From positions 1-42,111 of IMG/VR virus record IMGVR_UViG_3300022745_000066: a DNA stretch of 42,111 bases. One strand, written 5' to 3'. The DNA is from a virus. The position numbers and the translations under genes are program-made. A model generated the notes under the pieces. That model ran no database searches. It saw nothing but the letters and a program-made list of their open reading frames with translations, and had not been told where the DNA came from. Below, piece by piece: positions 13,827-20,975 of this stretch (position 1 is its first letter; each line of letters starts with the position of its first letter).

Positions 13827-16388
13827 ATGACGATGCTTCCCGCACGAACAGGTGTAAGCGACACCTACCCTAACCCAACCAATGGCGTTGCCAGAGCCGC
13901 TTTTGGTACCATCTGGGACGTTCTCAATGAGTCGTACCAAGCGGCCGAAGTCAGCGTCGTGGCGGCGGCCACCATTGATATCGGTGGCCAGACGAGCATG
14001 AAGCTGCTTGTCACCGGCACGGCGTCGATCACTAGCCTGGGTACCAACTACCGAGGGCCTGTGGTCGTGCGGTTCTCCGGTACACCAACGCTTACCCACA
14101 ACGCCACCACCTTGCTCCTACCCAACGGTGCCAATATCTCAGTGGTGGCTGGGGACGTCGCCATCTTCTCTCCGAAGTCGGCCTCTGGCACGGTCAATGG
14201 ATGGCAGTGTGTGAGCTATGTTCCCAGCACAGCGGCCGGTGCAAGGGCTAACCTTGGTCTTGGTACAGCGGCAGTGCTGAATGTGGGAACCAGCGCCAAC
14301 TCGGTGGTTCAGCTGGATTCGTCCGGTAAGTTGCCTGCTATAGACGGTTCTGCGTTGACTGGTATCAGTAGTGGTGGTGGTAGTAGTAGTAACGCCGACA
14401 TCTTCACGGGTAATGGTACGCAAACAACATTCACGCTGTCTGCAAATCCGGGTGCGCTGAACAACCTTGATGTCAGCATTAGCGGCATCACACAGAAGCC
14501 TGGAATCGACTACATTTGGGCAAGTGGGACGACGATTACATTCACCAGTGCGCCACCGGCTGGAACAAACAACGTGTTGATTCGGTACATGCAGGCGCTG
14601 GCGCTGGGCACTGCCGATGCGAGCTCGGTGCAGTACACGCCTGCCGGAGCAGGTGCAGTAGTCAGTAACGTGCAGGAAAAGCTACGTTCTATTGTTAACT
14701 TTGCCGGGTACACCGCTCAATCATATTACGATGCTGCGCGTGCAGCGCTTACAGGGCGAAGCGATCTCCTTGTTCGCCCAGATTCTGAGTCTACCGACAT
14801 TTTGCTCAGTGCTGCTTTGGACCAAACTCGCAGTGCACTGTTGAAAGCACGGACAGCGCCGCACGCAAATTTCAACTGGTTCACAAGCGACTTCACAGTA
14901 GCCGGGTGCCCTGGTACGGGTCAAGCTGTTGTCGTGCAAGACATTGCGGACGTTTTCCAGACCAAATTCGGGGCGCTCATCGGGGGTACTGTCAGCTATG
15001 TCCACCCAAGTGGGAGCGACGCAAACACCGGGAGTTCTTGGCGTTCTGCGTTTTTGACGCTGTCGCAAGCATTGAGGAGCACTACGAACGGCACAATCTA
15101 TATTTGGCCGGGCACTTATGACTTGAGCGACTTCCGCTACACCGACAGCTATGGTGATCACCCAAAGAAAATCATTGCGCCATATGGTGGTGTGATATTG
15201 CGCGTTGCGGGCGATGATCCGGTCGCAGCAACCTGGGGGCTTAACGGAGATTACGGAGGCGTCTATCAGATGCACGTCGTGTCCAGCAATAACCCAATCC
15301 GATTATTGCGAAAGGACTTACTAGATAAATATGGCGAACCAACGCCAATGCCTTATTTCTCTAGTTTACTTTCTCTTGCTAGCACTAACTTTGGTTGGGC
15401 TTTTGACCCGGCGTATAGCTCGGCAATCACTGGCAATACAACAAACGGCAGCAATGTACTTAGCGGTGTAAATAACGTAAAAAGCGCAGCGGTCGGCATG
15501 GCGATCACAGGGCCCGGCATTCCAGGTGGGACGACAATTACAGCCGTCATTCCGGGTACCTCGATCACAATGTCGGCTAACGCCACGGCTACTGCCACAG
15601 GCATAACTACGACCGTTACCGGACGAGCTCTGTATGTCCGCGATGCAATGAGCACCAACGTCAATACTACGACAAAAGCCAATATCCAGTTGGTCTACGG
15701 TGCAGGCGGCGATAACCGGACATTGCTTTACTCGACCACCAGCTATTGGGAGAACATCACATTCTGGGGCTACATCAGTGTGCTGAAAGTAGCTGGGCAA
15801 GCAGCCCCTCAATTTTGGGCAAAGAAGTGCAGCTTCAAATACGGAGCAACGCACGCCATTCTTGCTGAAGGTGGGCATAGCTACACGCAAGAATGCCGTG
15901 CTTATCGAATGTCCTCAGACGGGGCCAACTACAACGCGCTTAATGGGACAACGGCTCAGGGTGTGGAGATTAACTTCACGACACAGTTTGCTGGAGACGT
16001 GGACACTTACGGAACATCGCAGACCGCAAACCCGCAAGGTAACGGCCAAAATAAAAACGGGTCAAGCAATCATGACGCTTACGTCGTACGCGTGAACGGC
16101 CTTCACATCGACCCGTTTGGACCGAACATTGCCGACACAGCGACAAGCTATTCCTGGAACTTGGGGGTTCAGGCAGGCTACAGCCAGCTGACCGTCAATG
16201 GCATTCCGTCCATTCCCCGGTACGGAATTCTGAACCAAGGAAACAACGCTTGGAACGACGGGTGTTCAGTTACTGGTAACGACGCTGGCTTCAACTCTGA
16301 CAGCGGTGCAAACGTGAAAATGTTCAACTGCTTCGGAACCCAAGCCATAACCAATGGCGGTGTCTTTACAACATATATCCCATCATGA
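13827..16388 (+). CDS. Tailspike / tail fibre protein 1 with beta-helix domain
   Basis: This encodes 853 residues, ATG start, separated from J by one base. Residues 1-150 form a conserved attachment region that ends near ARANLGLGTAAVLNVGT. A Gly/Ser linker (ISSGGGSSSN) leads to a second adaptor domain (NGTQTTFTLSANP, PAGTNNVLIRYMQAL). A right-handed beta-helix probably starts at YVHPSGSDANTGSSWRSAF. A short repetitive insert (SNVLSGVNN through TTVTG, about residues 530-595) interrupts it. The fold suggests binding or cleaving of surface polysaccharide; I see no assignable catalytic pair. The stop overlaps the next small start (ATGA). Confidence 0.75.
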   Translation: MTMLPARTGVSDTYPNPTNGVARAAFGTIWDVLNESYQAAEVSVVAAATIDIGGQTSMKLLVTGTASITSLGTNYRGPVVVRFSGTPTLTHNATTLLLPNGANISVVAGDVAIFSPKSASGTVNGWQCVSYVPSTAAGARANLGLGTAAVLNVGTSANSVVQLDSSGKLPAIDGSALTGISSGGGSSSNADIFTGNGTQTTFTLSANPGALNNLDVSISGITQKPGIDYIWASGTTITFTSAPPAGTNNVLIRYMQALALGTADASSVQYTPAGAGAVVSNVQEKLRSIVNFAGYTAQSYYDAARAALTGRSDLLVRPDSESTDILLSAALDQTRSALLKARTAPHANFNWFTSDFTVAGCPGTGQAVVVQDIADVFQTKFGALIGGTVSYVHPSGSDANTGSSWRSAFLTLSQALRSTTNGTIYIWPGTYDLSDFRYTDSYGDHPKKIIAPYGGVILRVAGDDPVAATWGLNGDYGGVYQMHVVSSNNPIRLLRKDLLDKYGEPTPMPYFSSLLSLASTNFGWAFDPAYSSAITGNTTNGSNVLSGVNNVKSAAVGMAITGPGIPGGTTITAVIPGTSITMSANATATATGITTTVTGRALYVRDAMSTNVNTTTKANIQLVYGAGGDNRTLLYSTTSYWENITFWGYISVLKVAGQAAPQFWAKKCSFKYGATHAILAEGGHSYTQECRAYRMSSDGANYNALNGTTAQGVEINFTTQFAGDVDTYGTSQTANPQGNGQNKNGSSNHDAYVVRVNGLHIDPFGPNIADTATSYSWNLGVQAGYSQLTVNGIPSIPRYGILNQGNNAWNDGCSVTGNDAGFNSDSGANVKMFNCFGTQAITNGGVFTTYIPS

Positions 16389-16441
16389 CACCAGAAGAAC
16401 GCGCCGAATTCATCGCAGACATGACATCCTCCCCGCCCTAA
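16385..16441 (+). pseudogene. Truncated small gene after tailspike 1
   Basis: An 18-codon reading frame starts in an ATGA overlap with the tailspike stop and reads MTPEERAEFIADM before running into a hairpin and stopping at TAA. The start is well coupled and the first dozen residues look like an ordinary phage protein start. The end lies inside the palindrome at 16423-16458. I interpret it as the 5' remnant of a longer small gene cut off by that palindrome. Confidence 0.4.
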
Positions 16442-16458
16442 ATGAAGGAGAGGATGTC
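16423..16458 (+). repeat. Palindrome resembling an IS200/IS605 right-end hairpin
   Basis: Arms GACATCCTC (16423-16431) and GAGGATGTC (16450-16458) pair perfectly, then one mismatch and two further pairs, leaving a loop of about 12 bases. There is no T run, so it is not a normal terminator. GACATCCTCCCCGCCCTAAA closely resembles GACTTCTCCCCGCGCTAAAG, the plus-strand reading of the TnpB element's end at about 41540. I infer a scar or remnant of such an element. Confidence 0.4.
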
Positions 16459-16464
16459 AAACCC

Positions 16465-16557
16465 ATGAGTTACAATACGTTCGGAGCCACGACGGCCAAG
16501 CTCATCGAGGTGTCCGGGATTTACTACCAGTGTAGCGTCGCTACCGACGTCAAATAA
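16465..16557 (+). CDS. Possible 30-residue protein between the tailspikes
   Basis: The ATG at 16465 opens a frame reading SYNTFGATTAKLIEVSGIYY and ending TDVK just before the ribosome-binding site of tailspike 2. GGAG (16447-16450) lies far upstream. The composition looks protein-like, but the frame is short and directly follows the palindrome. It may be the 3' remnant of a gene whose front was lost. Confidence 0.3.
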   Translation: MSYNTFGATTAKLIEVSGIYYQCSVATDVK

Positions 16558-16566
16558 GGAAGGTCT

Positions 16567-18498
16567 ATGACCACGCAAGTACCTGCATCCATGCTCGCGG
16601 CAGACGTCGCCACCCAGGCTGAACTGGACGCCGCTATCGCGGCCAGCGTCCAAATCGTTAATAACGTAGCGACTTTGCGGAATATTACTCCGACCCTTTC
16701 GCGCCGTATTCAAACCTGCGGCTATTATACCGACGGCGACGGTGGGGCGGCACAATACTTCCCGAAAATCGGGGCGGCTCCTGGCACCTATGCCCACAAC
16801 GGCGGCACCGTGATTGTGCCAAACGGTGGCGACGGCTCTGCTGCCTGGCTGCTGGATATCACCAACGGAATCAGCGTTAAGCAATGCGGCGCCAGAGGCT
16901 TGAAGGGTGGCGGTGGTGACGATTCGACCGCGTTCGCAACGGCCGTCGCCAGTCTCAAGGCCGTATATGCGCCGGAAGATACCTACACCATCAACTTGAC
17001 AATCAACAATCGCACGATTATTTACGGCGACGGTTCGACTGCCACTCTCATTAAGCCTTACAACACGGCCGTCGCGGCAATGACTTACACGCTTACGGCA
17101 ATGACAGTGCCCGGAGGCACCAGCTATTGGAATTATCATTCTGAAATCCGCGACATTGGTTTCCGTAGCGCAAGCAAAGTCGGTGTGGGCTTCACTTTTG
17201 CAAAAACCAATCCGGCCGATTACGCGACCAATGATGAATATACAAACAATGTGAAGTTTTACGGTTGCGAATTCCAAGGATTCAATAAGGGCGTGCAATT
17301 CCCCTTCGGTAATATCGGAACTGAATTTTATTCATGCGGCTTTAGTCTGAATAAATACGGCATGTACACCCTGAATAACAAATTTGGGGCAATCATGCAC
17401 GCGGGAAATAAATATTTTTATGGCGGCGAAATGCACGGTAATGATTGTGCGGTTTATTGCCATAATACTGCCGACGGTTTTGGTGCAATTAGTTTTTACG
17501 GCACCATTATTGAAGGCAACAATATTGGCTTTTATCTTTACATTTCACCCCGCGTCACTGTGCCAATTCTCATTGATGGCGTTTGGCTTGAGGCTAACGG
17601 TTCCGCAATTGCAGGGTCGACCACAATTGACGCTTGGAGCGGTTCAACATTAAGCACGCAAACTTTGCCGAATAAAACAATCATTGTTGACGGTGACGGC
17701 GGCAAAGTTAATTTGGTTTCTGGCTTTGTTGGCGACGTGCGCCTCAAGGGTACGAATATTGAATTTATCGCAACGAATTCGCGGGCCGAAGCTAACGGCG
17801 GATTTGGCGGCGGTGCGTTTGTTGTGGACGACCCGACCACATCTTACATTCTCTTGGAAAATCCAACATCCGATGGCGGCTGGTGGAACGGCAATTACAT
17901 GCCGACCGTGCGCGGCAATATGCGTGAAGCCGGGATGATTCTTAACCCCGGAACGCATGCAGTAGGACGGCTATTTCAAACCAATCAACGCGGCTCAAAA
18001 GTCACGAATTACGGCCCGTCCCGTGCAATGTCCGCAAGCCTTGCGACCTCGGCAACCACGGGTAACGGTTCTTTCAGCTTGACAGGTACGGTCGTTGCTG
18101 ACGGGCGCATTTACAACAACTGTAACGAATTCACGCAGGCCGCCTTCACGGGGGCGCAATTTACTCGACTCAATTCTCCCGACTCAGTGATTACAACGGT
18201 AGCCGGTTGGTATGTCTTCACCTTGGATATGAAAATTGTGTCGGGTGCTGGCGTCAATTTCTATGTATGGGACCGTAGCACAGCGCAGCTTGCGATCGCC
18301 GGAACTTGCAACACGGTCGGCCATTGGGAAACATTCGCGGCAATCGGCTATTCGGCTGGCGGTCAAACTCTATATTTGGACTTTTCCGGTAATGGTGGCG
18401 ACGTCACTTGGCGCATTTCGGCATATCAGATTCACAGGTTTGATACTCGCCAGGACGCACAAGCCTTCATTTTGTCCAGTGTATTCGCAGAATCCTAA
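16567..18498 (+). CDS. Tailspike protein 2, pectate-lyase-like beta-helix
   Basis: This encodes 643 residues, ATG start behind a strong AAGGAAGG. The N-terminal 60 residues are helical and likely dock the spike. The line TCGYYTDGDGGAAQYF followed by VKQCGARGLKGGGGDDSTAF is the standard entry to a pectate-lyase-type beta-helix in phage spikes. The helix continues to about residue 450 with rungs such as YGCEFQGFNKGV and FYGTIIEGNNIGFYLY. A beta-sandwich C terminus (VAGWYVFTLDMKIVSG, GHWETFAAIGY) resembles a carbohydrate-binding or trimerisation module. Polysaccharide depolymerase activity is plausible but unproven. Base composition in the middle is more AT-rich than in the neighbouring genes. 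Confidence 0.75.
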   Translation: MTTQVPASMLAADVATQAELDAAIAASVQIVNNVATLRNITPTLSRRIQTCGYYTDGDGGAAQYFPKIGAAPGTYAHNGGTVIVPNGGDGSAAWLLDITNGISVKQCGARGLKGGGGDDSTAFATAVASLKAVYAPEDTYTINLTINNRTIIYGDGSTATLIKPYNTAVAAMTYTLTAMTVPGGTSYWNYHSEIRDIGFRSASKVGVGFTFAKTNPADYATNDEYTNNVKFYGCEFQGFNKGVQFPFGNIGTEFYSCGFSLNKYGMYTLNNKFGAIMHAGNKYFYGGEMHGNDCAVYCHNTADGFGAISFYGTIIEGNNIGFYLYISPRVTVPILIDGVWLEANGSAIAGSTTIDAWSGSTLSTQTLPNKTIIVDGDGGKVNLVSGFVGDVRLKGTNIEFIATNSRAEANGGFGGGAFVVDDPTTSYILLENPTSDGGWWNGNYMPTVRGNMREAGMILNPGTHAVGRLFQTNQRGSKVTNYGPSRAMSASLATSATTGNGSFSLTGTVVADGRIYNNCNEFTQAAFTGAQFTRLNSPDSVITTVAGWYVFTLDMKIVSGAGVNFYVWDRSTAQLAIAGTCNTVGHWETFAAIGYSAGGQTLYLDFSGNGGDVTWRISAYQIHRFDTRQDAQAFILSSVFAES

Positions 18499-18510
18499 AG
18501 GGGAATTCAA

Positions 18511-18651
18511 ATGGCAACAGCAAAAGATGATGCGGTCGCGCCTGAAGTTCTGGCAGCGATTGAAGCCGCAAAAAACGCACCGGCACCAATCACCGGAAAT
18601 CAGAAACTTTTGGAAGAATTGCAAAAAGCGCAATCGGAACAAGGAGTTTGA
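18511..18651 (+). CDS. Small protein after tailspike 2, apparently truncated by TGA
   Basis: The ATG at 18511 follows AAAGGGG at a good distance and encodes 46 residues, rich in Ala, Lys and Glu (ATAKDDAVAPEVLAAIEAA), ending EQGV at a TGA (18649-18651). The same frame stays open after the stop up to 18774 with protein-like content. It could therefore be a gene cut by a nonsense mutation, a stop-codon readthrough protein, or simply a short protein replacing the front of an older gene. Confidence 0.5.
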   Translation: MATAKDDAVAPEVLAAIEAAKNAPAPITGNQKLLEELQKAQSEQGV

Positions 18652-18774
18652 AGCAGGTATGTCCGAACGGAGCAATTCGACGGTGGTGCATCACCGGCAG
18701 ACCTCTACCGGTACTTTGCAGCGCAGCAACAGCCCATAATGGCATTTGATGGGCTCAAAACCATGCAACAATGA
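18652..18774 (+). pseudogene. Open 3' remnant in frame with the preceding small gene
   Basis: Forty codons in the same frame as 18511-18651 read SRYVRTEQFDGGASPADLY, then RYFAAQQQPI, and stop at a TGA that overlaps the next ATG (ATGA, 18771-18774). That overlap is a typical gene junction here, suggesting a genuine gene end. No start codon with a ribosome-binding site lies inside. Probably the C-terminal part of a gene separated from its front by the TGA at 18649. Confidence 0.4.
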
Positions 18775-19100
18775 GCGTTGCACTACTGACTACCACCATG
18801 CCTTATTCTTCCATACCTGACCTCGACGTATTCGCCTCCAAGGCAGCTGGATTAATTGGGGCCTGCTTGTCCTTCACCTTCATGAAGGGAACGATGCCCG
18901 AGAAGATCACCATGTTCCTGGGCGGCTGCGCCTTGTCGTATTATGGTGCCCAGTGGATGGCCACGCGCAGCGGCTTGCCACTGGAGTTGACCTCGCTATT
19001 CGTTGGCTTTTTCGGCATGGCTGTATGCTCAAAGGTGTACGACACCGTGCGCATGATGGACTTAGAGAGTATGATCCGTGGGTTCCTCCCGAAGAAGTGA
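18771..19100 (+). CDS. Putative holin, three membrane segments
   Basis: This encodes 109 residues. Three hydrophobic stretches are visible: AAGLIGACLSFTFM, then ITMFLGGCALSYYGAQWM, then LTSLFVGFFGMAVCS, with a Lys-rich end (RGFLPKK). Small size, three likely membrane helices, a charged C terminus and its place ahead of a lysozyme gene fit a holin that opens the inner membrane at lysis. The ATG at 18771 overlaps the upstream stop; an ATG at 18798 would remove nine residues, a dual-start pattern known in some holins. Confidence 0.6.
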   Translation: MSVALLTTTMPYSSIPDLDVFASKAAGLIGACLSFTFMKGTMPEKITMFLGGCALSYYGAQWMATRSGLPLELTSLFVGFFGMAVCSKVYDTVRMMDLESMIRGFLPKK

Positions 19101-19106
19101 ACGGCC

Positions 19107-19364
19107 ATGGACCTCATGCTTACCACCACTTGCTGCGCCTTGGTATTGATCTCGGCGTGCAGCTTCCTCGCCGTTTGGTCCCACCGGTTCGAGGACACCA
19201 ACATTCAGCGTCTGTGCTTCGCCGGTATGGCCATCTTCTCCTTGGGCTTGGCCTACGAGTTTTGGCGCACCGACTACGCGGCCGACAAGGTGCAGATCTT
19301 CATTTGGCTGGTGGCTGGGTACACCGCTGAAACTACCCGGAAAATCCGGTCGAAAGGTGAATGA
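19107..19364 (+). CDS. Small membrane protein of the lysis cassette
   Basis: This encodes 85 residues with three hydrophobic stretches (LTTTCCALVLISACSFLAVW; RLCFAGMAIFSLGLAYEF; VQIFIWLVAGYTA) and a basic tail (RKIRSKGE). It lies between two other membrane proteins before the lysozyme. It could be a holin, an antiholin or an accessory membrane protein; sequence alone does not decide. The stop overlaps the next start (ATGATG). Confidence 0.55.
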   Translation: MDLMLTTTCCALVLISACSFLAVWSHRFEDTNIQRLCFAGMAIFSLGLAYEFWRTDYAADKVQIFIWLVAGYTAETTRKIRSKGE

Positions 19365-19840
19365 TGCTTGAAATTCTGGGGTTGGTATTCGGCGGCGCAA
19401 GCCGTCTTGTTCAACATTGGATGGACCTGAAGGACAAAGACAAGGAGCGAGACCACGAGCACCGCATGACGGTGGTGCAAGTCGAGCTACAGGACAGGCG
19501 GCTTGCCCATGACGCCGAGATGCGCCGGGCGGACGCCCAAGCGGCTGAATCCGCATCCGAGTGGGATGCCTTGAAGGTGGCTGTGGCCAGCCAAACAGCA
19601 GAAGCCCGGGAGGCGGGCGGTTGGGTGGCCAAGTTCTCCGCAGTGATGCGGCCCTTGCTCACGTTCTACCACTGCATCATCATGTACACGGTGCACAAGT
19701 GTGCGCTGTTCTACTTGGCCATGATGGCCAACATGACTTGGGCCACTGCCTTCGTGGCCATCTACGGTGACTTCGATCGTGGTATCGTTGGAAGCATCAT
19801 TGGCTACTGGTTCATGGACCGTGGACTTCGGAAGAAGTAA
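19361..19840 (+). CDS. Holin-like protein with coiled-coil and C-terminal membrane helices (GTA 3TM-holin type)
   Basis: This encodes 159 residues. A short hydrophobic start is followed by a charged helical region (KDKDKERDHEHRM to EMRRADAQAAESASEWD) and then the segment KFSAVMRPLLTFYHCIIMYT, with more hydrophobic helices up to GSIIGYWFMDRGLRKK. The 'RPLLT' line and the terminal 'GYWFMDRGL' resemble the three-transmembrane holin family first seen in gene transfer agents. It is directly followed by the lysozyme. No spanin pair with a lipobox was found, so its job could also involve the envelope. Confidence 0.6.
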   Translation: MMLEILGLVFGGASRLVQHWMDLKDKDKERDHEHRMTVVQVELQDRRLAHDAEMRRADAQAAESASEWDALKVAVASQTAEAREAGGWVAKFSAVMRPLLTFYHCIIMYTVHKCALFYLAMMANMTWATAFVAIYGDFDRGIVGSIIGYWFMDRGLRKK

Positions 19841-20314
19841 GTGTCTACTTGGTACGAAACGGCCACTGCCCTGATCGCGCCCTTTGAAGGGTGCCAGATC
19901 TTGCGCGGTGACAAGGTGTACCCGTACTTGGACACCTTGGCCAAGCCGCCCGTCTGGACTCGAGGCTACGGCATGACGACGGGCATTAGCAAGGGCACAA
20001 AACCCATCTCCAAGCAAGACGCGTACGCCGAGTTGGTGGCCGCCACGCAAGCATATGGCTTGCGGGTTGCCAGTCTGGCGCCAATGCTGCTGGAGCACCC
20101 ACTTGCCCATGCCGCTTGCACCAGCTGGTCCTACAACTGCGGGCTGGGCGCATTCAAGGCCAGCCGCTTGCGCCGCGCCCTGAACGATGGACGGCTGGCC
20201 GATGCCTGCGACTTGATTACGAAGCCAAACACGGCCGGTGGGGTCGTGTACAAGGGCCTGCAACGCAGGCGGCAGGCCGAGGCTATGTTGATGCGGCAAG
20301 CATTTTTTGGGTAG
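19841..20314 (+). CDS. Endolysin, T4-type lysozyme (GH24)
   Basis: This encodes 157 residues from the GTG at 19841, immediately after the previous TAA. The catalytic pattern of glycoside hydrolase family 24 is visible: E16 in IAPFEGC, D31 in YPYLDTL and T40 in VWTRGYGMTTG. The C-terminal GLQRRRQAEAML is also typical. It cleaves the glycan strands of peptidoglycan. There is no N-terminal signal-anchor, so it should rely on a holin for release. The last 32 bases overlap the convergent gene on the other strand. Confidence 0.9.
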   Translation: MSTWYETATALIAPFEGCQILRGDKVYPYLDTLAKPPVWTRGYGMTTGISKGTKPISKQDAYAELVAATQAYGLRVASLAPMLLEHPLAHAACTSWSYNCGLGAFKASRLRRALNDGRLADACDLITKPNTAGGVVYKGLQRRRQAEAMLMRQAFFG

Positions 20315-20669
20315 CCTCTACGAGTTCGGCCACCGGCAGCTTTCCTGTCCATTCCAGAAACACACCGAGCGCTTGATCGACGACCATCGCGTCCGCCTTG
20401 TTCCACTTGAAACCACACTCGGCGCACGCCCGGAACACACCGTGCGCGGCAGCCAAGGCTTGGTACGGCTCTGAATCCTGCATCTGTCTGGCCTCCAGCG
20501 CCAAGGACAGGACCGTGAGCTGCTGGTTGAGCAGCAGCACATGTGTCGCGCAGTACTCCCCGTCATCCATCATCAGCATCTGGATGCGCATGTCCACCAC
20601 CCTCTGGCGCAGGTTGTTGAGCGCAACCTTGTGCACCAGAGGATTGACTTTCTGTACTCGGCGTCGCAT
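20283..20669 (-). CDS. Conserved-looking phage protein of unknown function
   Basis: This encodes 128 residues from the ATG at 20669, which overlaps the stop of the upstream gene (TGATG). It is mostly helical, with a basic start (RRRVQKVNPLVHKVALNN) and a Cys pair in RACAECGFKWNKADAM. No catalytic pattern is recognised. It is the last gene of the minus-strand block, and its 3' end overlaps the lysozyme gene by 32 bases with no terminator between the two convergent units. Confidence 0.6.
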   Translation of the reverse strand: MRRRVQKVNPLVHKVALNNLRQRVVDMRIQMLMMDDGEYCATHVLLLNQQLTVLSLALEARQMQDSEPYQALAAAHGVFRACAECGFKWNKADAMVVDQALGVFLEWTGKLPVAELVEATQKMLAAST

Positions 20670-20965
20670 CAGCGGTCCAGGAACAGCAGGAACAGGATGC
20701 AGCACCCAGCGTGGGCAAGGTGGCTGCGGCCGGATTCGGGGTCCAGCTTCTCACCGCCTACCCAAGCGTCCATGTGTCGCATGAGCGCGTCGTAGTATCG
20801 ACGCTTGCCATCGGGCACCTTCTTCCAGTTGTCCACGTCGTATTTCTGGGCCCCGAACTCCAGCACGTCGATGATCGAGGCCACAGTGCCAAGCGGGAGC
20901 AGCGACCAGCGCAGCTTACCGGTATCCAGCTTGCGACCTTCGGGTTGTTTCACAGTACGTTTCAT
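20669..20965 (-). CDS. MazZ-type dATP/dGTP diphosphohydrolase-like protein
   Basis: This encodes 98 residues. The ATG at 20965 has a perfect AAGGAG upstream, so longer frames reading through the SbcC-like gene are rejected. KLRWSLLPLGTVASIIDVLE, FGAQKYDVDNWKKV, YYDALMRHMDAW and GEKLDPESGRSHLAHAGC match the all-alpha MazG-like fold of the dATP/dGTP diphosphohydrolase N-terminal family (MazZ of cyanophage S-2L). Members hydrolyse dNTPs to dNMP and pyrophosphate using metal bound by acidic residues. Here it may trim purine dNTP pools. No purZ gene is in the window. Confidence 0.7.
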   Translation of the reverse strand: MKRTVKQPEGRKLDTGKLRWSLLPLGTVASIIDVLEFGAQKYDVDNWKKVPDGKRRYYDALMRHMDAWVGGEKLDPESGRSHLAHAGCCILFLLFLDR

Positions 20966-20975
20966 CAAATTCTCC

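Noticed and set aside
16423-16458. Rho-independent terminator after tailspike 1
   Set aside because: The stem is followed by AAACCC with no T run on either side.
20290-20330. Terminator at the convergent junction
   Set aside because: A T run (CATTTTTTGGG) is present but no stem of useful length precedes it.
20669-20965. A Z-genome (2-aminoadenine) phage
   Set aside because: Only a MazZ-like gene is present in the window; purZ and datZ are not seen. The rest of the genome would be needed.
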